In this document: positions 21,903 to 32,100 of the stretch, one piece after another
How positions within the stretch are numbered: position 1 is the first letter of the stretch
Layout of the letters: each line of letters begins with the position of its first letter
NCBI GenBank assembly: GCA_900323505.1
Contig: OOIN01000003.1
Span: 868,001 to 932,000 of the forward strand
Origin: Ustilago trichophora
Taxonomy: Eukaryota > Basidiomycota > Ustilaginomycetes > Ustilaginales > Ustilaginaceae
Length of the DNA stretch: 64,000 bases
Reading direction: 5' to 3'
Position numbers and translations under genes: made by a program
The notes under the pieces: generated by a model
The model's database searches: none
What the model saw: the letters and a program-made list of their open reading frames with translations, nothing else
Told to the model about the DNA's origin: nothing

Positions 21903-22399
21903 TTAGATGACCTTGGGTGCCAAACTTGCGATTTTGCCCCATCCTGCTGCACGCAGCTCGTTGGCGACGACACCGTTGACGCGAGTTCCCAATGGCTCCT
22001 TCTTGTTGTTGAGAAGGACGCAGGCATTGTCGTCGAATCGGATCACGCGTCCATCGGGCCTTGTCATCTCCTTCTTGGTGCGCACGATCACGGCATGTCG
22101 AACGTCTCCCCTTCGCACTTTTTGTGTGCTGGCTTGGCCTGGGACGTTCGAGATTGGGCGTGCTTTTTGGACCACGACGACGATCTCGTCACCTGAAGGT
22201 TGCACGAACACAAACATACGAAATGGCAATGAGAATCAGCACGAAGAGCGGCAGAAGTGGTGTGCTTACCGCCAAGAAGCGGCTACTTACCAACGCGACC
22301 GAGACCCTGTGTTGTCTTGTTCCTCAAGACATTGACACACTCGGCGATGAGTCCTCCCGAGTTGTCAATAATGGCCATGCGTGCTTTAAGGCCCAACAT
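21903..22399 (-). CDS. MRPL38: mitochondrial large-subunit ribosomal protein uL14m, one intron
   Basis: Exon 1 is 22399-22291 and exon 2 is 22192-21903; the intron (22290-22193, 98 bases) starts GTAAGT and ends TTCAG. The product has 132 residues. It shows the full uL14 pattern: [16 protein letters not shown] at the N-terminus, then [13 protein letters not shown] across the splice, [38 protein letters not shown] and [20 protein letters not shown] at the end. The bacterial-type length and sequence indicate the mitochondrial rather than the cytosolic protein (cytosolic uL14 is Rpl23 in yeast). It sits on the interface of the large mitoribosomal subunit. Family assignment is firm; the yeast symbol is from general knowledge. 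Confidence 0.92.
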
Positions 22400-25300
22400 G
22401 GTGAATGTGTGAGGCGGTTTCTTCGAGAGAGCGAGGTTGTGCTTCGTTTGTGTTAGGGGTTGCAGTCGGAGAACTTGCGTTGTGCCTGGCGGTTGATCGG
22501 TTCCAAGCTTTACTGTGTGCGCTCTGCAGATGATTGCAGTATCTCGAGGTTGGATGCTATCGTCGTTGTCGTTGTCAATGGTATCTAGCAAAAGTTGATA
22601 GGAAGAAAATATGCAAGACGAAGTCTTCCGAGGTCCGGGAAAAAGTTGAGATTTTCGGAACCGGATTCAATCGAGACTAGCAGATGTGGAAAGGCCCGAT
22701 CCCGATTCGAACGATTCAACTTTCTCGGAGCCCGAAGTAAGCGCCAGCCGCCTAAGCCACCTGACGCACCATCGTGCAGCGGTTGCACTTGCTCGCACCT
22801 GTGATCACAGAAGCCTGACGTTCGTCTTCTACTGTATGACCAAGACCACTGTATCGTCATTCACTCGTAGCAATGACTAGACCTTGTTCGGCAGCGTCAG
22901 AAAACCCCTGTAGATCAACGCAGACTCGCGGTGGTGACCCTCACCCATGGCACGTTCCGAGCGGACCGACATCCTCAAGTAAGTCTAGGTGTAACTAATC
23001 AAAATCCTTGCGGTCAATCCATGCTAATCAATCAGCCAGCGTTGGCGAGGCCGTCGAAAGCCGGTCGGTAAAGTCGGAACCGTCCATCATCGCTTCCAAT
23101 ACACATTGGAAGTGCAGGCTCTGCTGGTTCTGCTGCCGACCATTGTGACGGAGTGTGGACACGACGGAGGAGCAGCTTGCTATCAAACGCAAACCGGCAT
23201 CAGATGGCAGGCGAAGGCGAACAGAGAACGGGGTCAATTTCCTCGAAAGAAGCGTCTTCTGCGGAACATTTGTTTCTCCCTGTGGTAAGCGAGCTCGCTA
23301 AGGCAAGGACTGCAGCTGGCACGACGAAAAAAAAAAATCACACGCAGCAGGGGCGGGGAGCAAAGGTGTGGACTAGCGCTTGATGCACCCCACGACGATC
23401 CAACTCCGCTGTCACACCGTTCAAGGTGCGGTCACCTTGATCCTTGCATCTGAAGAGACGCTGTGTTTGGACGTGGGGATGTTGGCGCTAAGCTCGTGTC
23501 GTGTTAGTAGCTCAATTACAGTGCGTCCGCTGCAGTCACTGCTTCTTTCCGAGAGAGGCGCCGTTCTCGACGTGATGCCCCTTGCTGCAGAACGACGAGA
23601 GGAGAGAGTTCTGAGCCTGTGATATCAGACTAGAGATGCAAGATCGGACACGCCTCGGCGAGGCAGTTGCGCTAGCGAGGGCGCTAATCACACATGCTGC
23701 ATTGATTTTGGTGTGGATATGGCACTGCCAGAATCAGGCGATTTGGGACGAAATGGAGATGGAATAGGTGCAAACGAGAAGAATTCCGGTGCTTCGATGA
23801 AAACCTCTGCACACTTCCGAAATGTAAAGCGGGAAGCAGTGCGCACAGTACGGCAACCAGAGGAACCACGTCAATGGAATGTATATGTTCACTCTAGACA
23901 ATGTTGTCTGATCCGATCAGTTGGTTCGAAAGGCGGAGGCTTTCGACAGTTGACTTGAAATTGATGCTGAAAGTTGTCACTCAAATTTTCGTCGAGCTGC
24001 AAGATCTCAGAACCTGTCAAAAAAAAAAAGAAAAAAAAAAAAAAAAAAAAAAACAGAAAAAAGCATCAAGTGCTCCGCTGCCTAGTGCAAGATCAAGATG
24101 CTTTGGCTGCAATTGACTGCGCAGCAGACATGCGCTAAGTTAGCGCGTCTTCTACGCACATTTTGCTCAGAGTGACGACTGATTTTTGTGGCTTGCACCG
24201 GTGGTCGGGACCGATCCGACGTGCATCCCGAGCGAGCAGACATAAAAGGACGCTAATCCGAGCGAACAATACGAGGGGTACCGCAAAAGAGCATCGAAAG
24301 GTGTATGGTTCGAGGGTCGACATGTCAAAGCCTAAAGAAAGGCGTTTGTGCCTACGCATCTCTGTAGTGTACAGTATGTGTCGCTGCCAAGGAAGTTGAG
24401 CTTGAGATTGAGATTGAGCCAGGTAGGCTTCTACTGTATGTACAGCACCAAAAAAAAAGAAAATACTGTAACAGAACAGCGCCTTAGACTTGATTCGCAA
24501 CTGAAAAGAAGGAGTACCTGTAGAGGCTCGATGGTCAAATTTCAATTTCTCATCTTATTTTTAGTTTTATTTTCTCTTTCTAGCCCTTTTATTTTTCGAA
24601 CTCATGCGAAAAGGTGAGGCATCAATGCTGTGGTACTGAAGCCTCGAAAAGAAAAAGAAACAAAAAGACATCATCTCCTAACCTCGACACTGGTCTGGCA
24701 ACGAACTTGGTTCATGCGATCAAGAAGACCGACTTCTCTTCGACACCATTTTAGTGTGGCAACATTGATGACGACCTCCGGTCTATGGCCCCAACACGCC
24801 CGTTGACCGCAGTGCGTCTGCGGTGAAAAGGGGAAAAGAAGAGTGCCTTTGGAGATGAAACAAGGCTGACCGATACATAGCCTGGAAATTCGGCTTTGAT
24901 TTCGTGTTTCAGCACTCGCCTGCGCCTTGCACCGGTGTCTTGCGTGGAAAGGAGAGCAGGAAAATGCGTCACCTACAGAGACACGCCTCTTTGGTGGTTG
25001 TTCTGTAGAAGGGCGCATCGCATCGCACTGCTTGCAGACCACAGCTTTGGGAACAGCGGGTCCAACCCTTTGCACTGTGAGCCAAAATCTATTTTGACTT
25101 GCCTCTGCTTTTACAGCCTAGCTCGCCTAAGTCACACGGTAACATAGCCTCACGCTCATTTTCCTCCCCTTTGTCAGAGTGTAGTGAGTGATTGTTGCTC
25201 ATCTCCTCTCTTTCTTCGGCTTTGTGGAAGTGCAAACCATCAGCATACGCTCTCGCCCTCTCTCTCCCTCCCTCTCTCTCTCTCTCTCTCTTCGCTCTCG

Positions 25301-26398
25301 ATGCTTGCTAATCCAGCTTTTTGTTTTTTTTAGTCGCATTCCTCTCCTCGACATGGCCTAAGTTGACTAGACTCTGGTCTAGCCTCTTTCTGTCTTTCTT
25401 TTCCTCTCCCTTCGCCTGTCCACTTTGCCGCTGCGTCTCGTCTCGAAGCGACTCTTTCTGTTACCACCGAACCGATTTCGCATCGCATAACGCACTAGAC
25501 TGCCTGCAAACCTCTCTTCCCGCTTCCTGGCTTCGATCGTCTCGGTAGAGCACGCCTCAAGCAACCTCAAGCAACGGCGTCTCTGCTTCTTCTGTCCTTC
25601 TCTCCCCCTCTCGAACTCGAACTCTACACTCTATTCTCCAACTCGGCCTTCATCTTTCCATTCGACGCAGCGCTACGCTTCCATGACGCACCGTCGCAGC
25701 CGCTTCATCTGCTGCGCCGCATTCACCTACACAAACACCACCTCTTCCACCTCGACTTCCACTTGCAACCCACCATCTCTTCGAACTTGGCAGCTCTAGA
25801 CCACAGGCTAATTTACCTGTCCACTGCGCTGGGTTGCGTTCGGCCTTCGACTTGTACCATTCGACGCTAAGCATATTGTTCAGCATCCAATTCGCTCTTA
25901 CTCCCACCCCACCCACCTCATCTTGCACAAGCCTTCGTCTTTCGACTTTTGCGTTCCCCCAGCATCTGAACAACCGCTCAAGTGCTGGCACTGCTCCCGC
26001 GATGCACACCAGCTCATAGTTGGCAGCCTTTTGCTCCCGCACAAGCGCTGCCCTTTCATCTCTTTGCGCCATCCTCGCGCTTGCCGCCTCCAAATACGTC
26101 GCAGTTCCATCTACTCTGCGCACACATCGCTCTTCTCTTGACCATATCGCCTCTCTCTCTTGTCCAAACTACTTGATCTTTGCTTCTCCGCATCAGCACG
26201 ACCGTTTGCCGCACCAACAGGCCCGACATCAGGTTGACAGCTCGTTCATTTTTCGTTGACCAAGGCAGCTGTGATATCAAAAGCGCTTCGCCACCATTCT
26301 CAGCGGAGACTTCTCGCCAGCACAACCTCTTGCGCCGTCACCACCTCGTCCATCCACTTCTTGACTTCCTCTCACCAACCTTCGCCACAAACTTCACC
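22400..26398. other. 4 kb block upstream of the PKA gene, mostly without genes
   Basis: Apart from the low-confidence spliced gene at 22947, nothing is supported. The block has an interrupted poly(A) run (24019-24053), a CT repeat (25272-25291), and four TACTGTA/TACAGTA motifs (22830, 24370, 24432, 24464). From about 25,150 to 26,398 the plus strand is strongly pyrimidine-rich with no long coding-like frame, consistent with an unusually long promoter plus 5' leader of the PKA gene. Confidence 0.5.
22947..23288 (+). CDS. possible small spliced gene (unrecognised)
   Basis: An ATG in good context (CACCCATGG) opens a 10-codon exon, MARSERTDIL, that ends at a strong GTAAGT donor (22979). Two acceptors follow (CAG at 23033-23035 and 23037-23039), preceded by CTAAT branch-like sequences, defining an intron of 57-61 bases. 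With the first acceptor the frame continues to TAA at 23286-23288 (about 94 residues). With the second it reaches NVGEAVESRS and a weaker GTAAAG donor at 23068. I do not recognise either product. The splice signals are better than chance suggests, but the downstream exon structure is unclear. Confidence 0.22.
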
Positions 26399-26836
26399 AT
26401 GTCGTTGAAACGATCCTACGACGATACCGTCCAGGACAGCTTGACGCTGCCGCCTCGCGGCTCGACCGATGCTTCGAACAATGCCTCTGCTCCAACACTT
26501 TCAGCCGAGAGTCGCAGCGACAATGCTCAAGGCAAGCAACGCCGTCTCAGCTTCATGGACGACAATGGGGAATGCGCCACTGCTTCCGCATCATCACGTC
26601 CACGGGCGCTTCCCAGCACTTCACGCGCTCGCTTCGTTCCGGGTCTACAGACCTTTGTCGGTGGATTGCAGATGTCGCAGGACCCTTCTATCCCGCGCGT
26701 TGCCGAGATGGCCCCTCGACCGCCTGCAGCAGCACCCACCACAAGACGTTCTTTCGACGCGCCAGATGCCATGCAGCCGCTCATGATGAGTCGCAATGCC
26801 GATTCGGAGCGACGTGCAAGTCAATCGGCAGCATGA
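26399..26836 (+). CDS. N-terminal segment of the PKA gene, ending in an in-frame TGA
   Basis: ATG 26399 lies in the best start context of the locus (CACCATGT) and opens 145 codons ending at TGA 26834-26836. The next codons in the same frame, without any shift, continue into the kinase frame. The segment is hydrophilic and disordered, rich in Ser, Ala and Pro. It contains two full PKA phosphorylation consensus sites, RRLS (residues 48-51) and RRAS (138-141, five residues from the stop). Possible explanations: it is the N-terminus of the kinase with TGA removed by splicing; the TGA is read through; it is a long upstream frame with reinitiation at ATG 26966; or the TGA is a sequence error. A frame-keeping intron of 108 bases (26814-26921, GTGCAA to CCCAG) or 102 bases (26820-26921) is possible, but the donors are poor. 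Confidence 0.55.
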   Translation: MSLKRSYDDTVQDSLTLPPRGSTDASNNASAPTLSAESRSDNAQGKQRRLSFMDDNGECATASASSRPRALPSTSRARFVPGLQTFVGGLQMSQDPSIPRVAEMAPRPPAAAPTTRRSFDAPDAMQPLMMSRNADSERRASQSAA

Positions 26837-26965
26837 CGTCGATCCCAGGAGGCTCTCGAAGCCATCTATCGTCGCACCTCACTCCTTGCCGAGGAAGCTC
26901 AGGAAGCCCAGCTCGTCCCAGGCGTATCGCCCGGTTGGCATGTTGAAGCCCACGGTCGCCAGGCC

Positions 26966-27118
26966 ATGGAGTTGCAAGAGGGCATACGCTTCGAAGATGA
27001 GGACGGCTGGACTCCACTCGAGGCCTTTCCTGCCGCGACACGTCAAGGTAAGCTCGCCGTCAAGCGAGCCAAGTTGCGCAAGCACCACCACCACCACCAC
27101 CACCACCACCACCACCAC

Positions 27119-27162
<44 letters not shown>

Positions 27163-28540
27163 ACAACGGAAACAACAGAGTGAGCTCATCGCTAGTCCCT
27201 CCAGCTCGAAATCAATACCCACCATCTCGGTCCAGCCCGCTTCAACCAAGCGTTCCTTCGAGTCTTCGACATCGTCCTCTGCCTCTCCGTCCGTCGACGA
27301 CAAACTGCTTGATGATCTGCTCGACACGCTTTCTGGACCTCTGATGTTTTCTTCGCCCCTACCCGCCATCCAGCACAAGTCTCTTCCCTGTTCGACAGCA
27401 CCTTCAGCGTCATCTTCAGCATCATCGCCAGCGTCTCCGTCGACATCATCTACCACACCGATCTTGGCAAGATCAGAGGAAAGCATTGCCGCACCCAAGC
27501 TCGAGGGCGAATCATTTACCGTCACAGAACCTGAGCCCCGAAAAACTGCTTCGCCCTTCTCGCTCTCCGACTTTGAGGTTATGGAGACATTGGGGACAGG
27601 CACCTTTGGGCGTGTATTGCTGGTGCGACTCAAGGGTCGCGACATTACGGACCGCTCGGCCTACTTTGCGCTCAAAGTGTTGGCCAAGTCCGACGTGGTT
27701 CGGTTGAAGCAGGTCTCCCACATCAACAGCGAACGAAACATCTTGACCAAGGTGGACCATCCTTTCCTCGTCAACATGGTCGCCTCTTTTCAGGACAGCA
27801 AGAATTGCTACATGCTGATGGAGTACGTCGTTGGCGGTGAGATCTTTTCGTACCTTCGTCGTGCGAGGCAGTTTTCAGCCGACGTGGCTCGGTTCTACAT
27901 TTCAACGATCGTCCTCGCCATCGAGTATCTCCACAAGAACAAAATCGTCTATCGCGACCTGAAACCCGAGAACCTTCTGATCGACGCCAATGGCTACACC
28001 AAGATCACCGACTTTGGCTTCGCCAAGGAGGTGGAAGACCGCACCTGGACTCTCTGCGGTACACCCGAGTACCTTGCGCCTGAGATCATCCAATGCAGCG
28101 GTCACGGTAGCGCAGTAGACTGGTGGTCACTGGGCATCTTGCTATACGAGATGCTTGCCGGCTATCCACCCTTCTACGACCCCAATCCGATCCTCATCTA
28201 CGAAAAGATCCTCGCTGGCAAGCTCATTTTTCCCGAGCAGATTGATCCTGTCTCGCGTGATCTGATTTCGAGTCTTTTGACCGCCGATCGAAGCAGGCGC
28301 CTTGGTAACCTTCGTGGTGGGGCCAACGACATCAAGAACCATCCTTGGTTCTATGGCGTCGACTGGAAGGCGCTGCAGGAGGGCAGGATCCCTCCTCCTA
28401 TCGTCCCTTACCTTGGGCAACCGGGTGACACGTCGAATTTTAGCAAATACGAGGCAGCAAGGCAGAGTGGCTTGCCTGGTCTCTACGGCACTGATCGAGG
28501 AGGTCACGATCCGCACGGCGCCCTTTTCCCGGACTTCTAA
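26966..28540 (+). CDS. cAMP-dependent protein kinase catalytic subunit
   Basis: From ATG 26966 (context GCCATGG) the frame gives 524 residues; coding-like sequence in the same frame extends upstream to 26837. After a short Glu/Asp-rich segment come His12-Gln16 and a Ser/Pro-rich region. The AGC kinase domain starts near residue 203: Gly loop GTGTFGRV, Lys in FALKVL, YRDLKPENLL, DFGFAKE, and activation loop TWTLCGTPEYLAPE with the T-loop Thr expected to be phosphorylated. The C-terminal tail has FYGVDWKALQEGRIPPPIVP, as in PKA. The tail ends in LFPDF rather than the FxxF of animal PKA. In smuts PKA controls the yeast-filament switch, mating and virulence; two catalytic genes (adr1, uka1) are known in Ustilago maydis, and I cannot tell which one this is. 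The length exceeds animal PKA because of the N-terminal extension. Confidence 0.92.
27083..27166 (+). repeat. coding trinucleotide repeat (CAC)12 then (CAG/CAA)16
   Basis: Twelve pure CAC codons (27083-27118) are followed directly by sixteen mixed CAG/CAA codons, encoding His12-Gln16 in the N-terminal extension of the PKA catalytic subunit. The pure CAC array is prone to length change. Confidence 0.95.
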
Positions 28541-29190
28541 GCTGAAGCTCCTTTCATGAGCCCTATCCGCACCGAGTTGATGCCAAAGGTGCGGTGGCCT
28601 TGTCATTTCTTGTCTCGCTTAGCGCTCTCGCTCTCTACTCGCATCTCTCGCATTGACTTGTTTCGTCGCATTCCGCATCTTCATGTATTCTTTCTCCAAC
28701 CCAAGTTTTCGGGACCATGGATCTGACTCGATCAGTCTCGGACTTGCTTCTACTATTACTACTACTACTACGATTGTTAATTCTACTACGATGCTGCTCT
28801 CTAATACATTCACTAGTCATTTGCAAGAACGTTTGCTAGGGGTTGAGTTGGGACTCCTCTTTGTCATGAGAAGAAGAGGTGCTCGATCCTTGGCCATCAG
28901 CTGATAATCAAATTTAAGTGTCACCTTTTTCGTCACCTTTTTGAAGCGGTGGATAAATTTTGTTTGCTCCACAAAAAAGAAAGAAAAAAAAAAAAAAGAT
29001 TTCAAGAAGAAATGGAGGCTAAGCTGCTGCACACAAATTTTGATGGGACAGTGCGCTGCAAGGTACTTTGTGCTCATCGGATAGCTTCCGATTGCTTCAC
29101 ATCCTCCATCTCTTCATCCTCTCAACAGCCACGTTGACAGCAGCTTATCGGCACATTACGCCAAAGACTGCTCAGCCATCGTAATCAGCG
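28541..29190. other. intergenic between PKA and ELP1
   Basis: 650 bases with no supported gene. A CTA-rich triplet stretch (about 28748-28788) and an interrupted A run (28976-28998) are present. The block holds the PKA 3' UTR and the ELP1 promoter. Confidence 0.6.
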
Positions 29191-32100
29191 ATGCGTAACC
29201 TCTCCATCCTATCACATCGAGCTATTGCACTGCCTTCGGCATCTCCGCAATCATCGCTCAGAATCGAGGCCACTGCCACCGACCTCGAGGATGGTTCCAT
29301 CTACGCAGTCGCCACATCGCGTACCTCTCCCAACGCAGCAGACGTAACCATTAGCTTTCTCAAAGCAGACGGGGACGGACGATCCTTTGCCTCGTTCAAT
29401 TCTTTGCTCGTACCCGGGCGCCTTCCATCCTTGCCGGGTTCTTCTACAGCCATTGCTTCCACATCAGGTCGCAGTCCCAGGGACATCATTGACCTTCACT
29501 ACCTCTCTGATGGTGGCCAGGAAGCTCAGAACAAGCCTGCGCTTTGCACCATATCTGCCGGCGGTGACCTGCTCCTCTTACCAATCTCCAGTGGCTACGA
29601 TTTCCGAGATGAGGCACCCCCCACCGAGCCTTCAGTAGTCGGCACCATCGAGCAAGGTATCGCAGCTGCAACTTGGAGTCCAGATGACGAGCTTCTTGTC
29701 ATCGTCACGTCCGAAACTCCAGAGAACAGCTCTTCAACAGGGAGAAGGGAGGGCGAGAAAGTCCTCTTGATGACCAGAGATTTTCAAGTTCTCTCCGAGG
29801 TCAGCCTCCGTACCGACAGCTTTGGCGAAGATGAAGCGGTCGACGTGGGCTGGGGAAGCAAGGCGACACAATTCCACGGATCAGAAGGCAAAGCAGCAGC
29901 AGCCGCTGCTGCCGCCGCGGCCGCCGCTGCAAAGGAGAGCAAGACCGATACTCGCGGTCCGAGATTGCCAGACGATGATGGCAGGCCACGCATCAGTTGG
30001 CGCGGAGATGGTGCTTTCTTCGCCATCAGCTCGCTCGAGCCTTTCTACGCTCCATCGTCAGAAGCCGTGGCAGAGCCCTCATGGCACAGGATCATCCGCA
30101 TCTATTCGAGGACAGGTGCGCTGTCGGCTACTTCGGATCCATCGGTGAGAGGCATCTCGCAGACGCTCGCCTTCCGCCCTATTGGTAACCTCATTGCAAG
30201 CACGCAGAGATTCGGTCCATCCAACGTTCAAGGGCAGATGTGGAGTCAGGGTCGCAAAGGACGACATGACGTGGTCTTCTTCGAGCGCAACGGCCTGCGT
30301 CACGGCGAATTCAGTCTGCGAGAGGAATCTGCTTCGCAACCAGAAAGCTCCCAGATTGGCTGGTCAGATTCGCAAAAGGATGGTCCATGGACACGAACGC
30401 ATTTTGTCCGCGAGCTCGCATGGAACGCAGATGGAACGGCGCTCGCAGTCTGGCTCACTCGCGTCGCAACAGCCGACCAAGATGCATCTGCACATGACGT
30501 CGTTCAGGTTTACACCACTGGCAACTACCACTGGTATCTCAAGCAAGAATTTGTCGCTAGCAACGCCCACAGCAGCGTCGAGCAAGTCAAGTGGCATTCC
30601 GAGGATCCTTTGCAGTTGCTCGTCGCCTACACGGATCGCGTTGAGCAGCGATCCTTTGCGCTCGAGACAGTGACATCTTCTGGCAGACCTCCGCTCGATG
30701 TCGCTTGTGTGGCTGTCGCTGATGGCGCCGCGACTTTGCTGACTCCCTTCCGAATGCAGAACGTTCCACCGCCGATGGCCTCCCTCAGCCTTTCATCGCC
30801 ACCCGCTGGCCCCTCGATGTGCGCAAGTGCAGCCGAGGCTGTGACCGTGCCCTGTCACGTCGCCTGGTCTCAGCTGCCCGGATCGTCGTCAGATGAAGCC
30901 GTTGGCGTCATGGCCACTGTCTTCCAAAATGGATGCGTTCAAGTTTGGCGTTTCGACTGGGGCACTCTCGGCGGCAAGCTCGAGGTGGGAGGCAAGTCTA
31001 TTGCAGAACCCAAGCTGATTGCCACCACTCAGCTTCCTGTATCGCAGGATCAGCTGTCGTGTACGCATCAGATTGCTATCGCTGGCTGGGCAGCCCCTTC
31101 GCTGAAAGATGGGGAGGCGTGTAAGATCTCGATCGCCGCACTCAGTTCCGACGTGCAAGGCTCGCTAGTCCAGCGCCTCGATTTGACTCAGTCCGACAAA
31201 GCAGCACCTTTCGAGGTCAATAGTCGCCCGTCGGTCCCTATCCCAGGTCATGGTAAGAGGCGCATCGCGTCCGATCCATTCGTGCCAGTCTCTACGACAT
31301 CGCCCAACTTCTATATTGAGACCGAAAACGGTGCAGTACACCTTGTTGGCGACTCTGAATTGGAGCTCGTGACCGAGCTAGAGCGCTTCTGTTCCGACTT
31401 GCGTGTGCTCGCTGGTGGCAAAGCTGGCCCAAAGAGCAAGGTCATCGGTCTTGCTTCAAACGGCCGCCTACTGGCCGAAAGCCAGGTTATCGCCAAGGAT
31501 GCCACCTCCTTCACTTTGGTAGGCAGCTTCTTGGTATGGACCAACACATCGCACGAAGCAAGATTCCTGCCGTTGACATCGTTGCAGTGGACTTCGTCCG
31601 ATGGCGGTCGCGAGGAGGCCGTGTCAGAAGCGGTCGATCTCGGTCGAAGAGTCGAACGTGGCAGTCGCATCGTCACTGCAGTTCCCTCAGCCATGTCGCT
31701 TATCCTGCAGATGCCTCGTGGTAATCTCGAGACGATCTATCCTCGGCCTTTGGTCTTGGAAGTGGTGCGTCGCAACATCGATGCCAAACGCTATGGTGCT
31801 GCATTCCGCATCTGCCGCACTCACCGCATGGACGTCAACATTCTCTACGATCACGACCCGGACGCCTTCATGACCAACGTCGCCACCTTTGTACAACAAG
31901 TCGCCGACGTCGATTACCTCAACCTCTTCCTATCGGGCTTGCGAGACGAGGATGTCACTGCTACGCTCTATAAGCCTCTGACCGCTCAGGTCGCCGCACC
32001 CAATGCGTCGTCCTCTACCGCAGCCACAAGAGCTGGCAAGGTCAACAAGGTGTGCGATGCGATCCGTGTGGAACTCGAGAAGCTCGACGCGCGCAAGTAC

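Noticed and set aside
22681..22790. tRNA-like A-box and B-box pattern on the minus strand
   Set aside because: The boxes are present by sequence, but neither the D-stem, the T-stem nor the acceptor stem pairs correctly.
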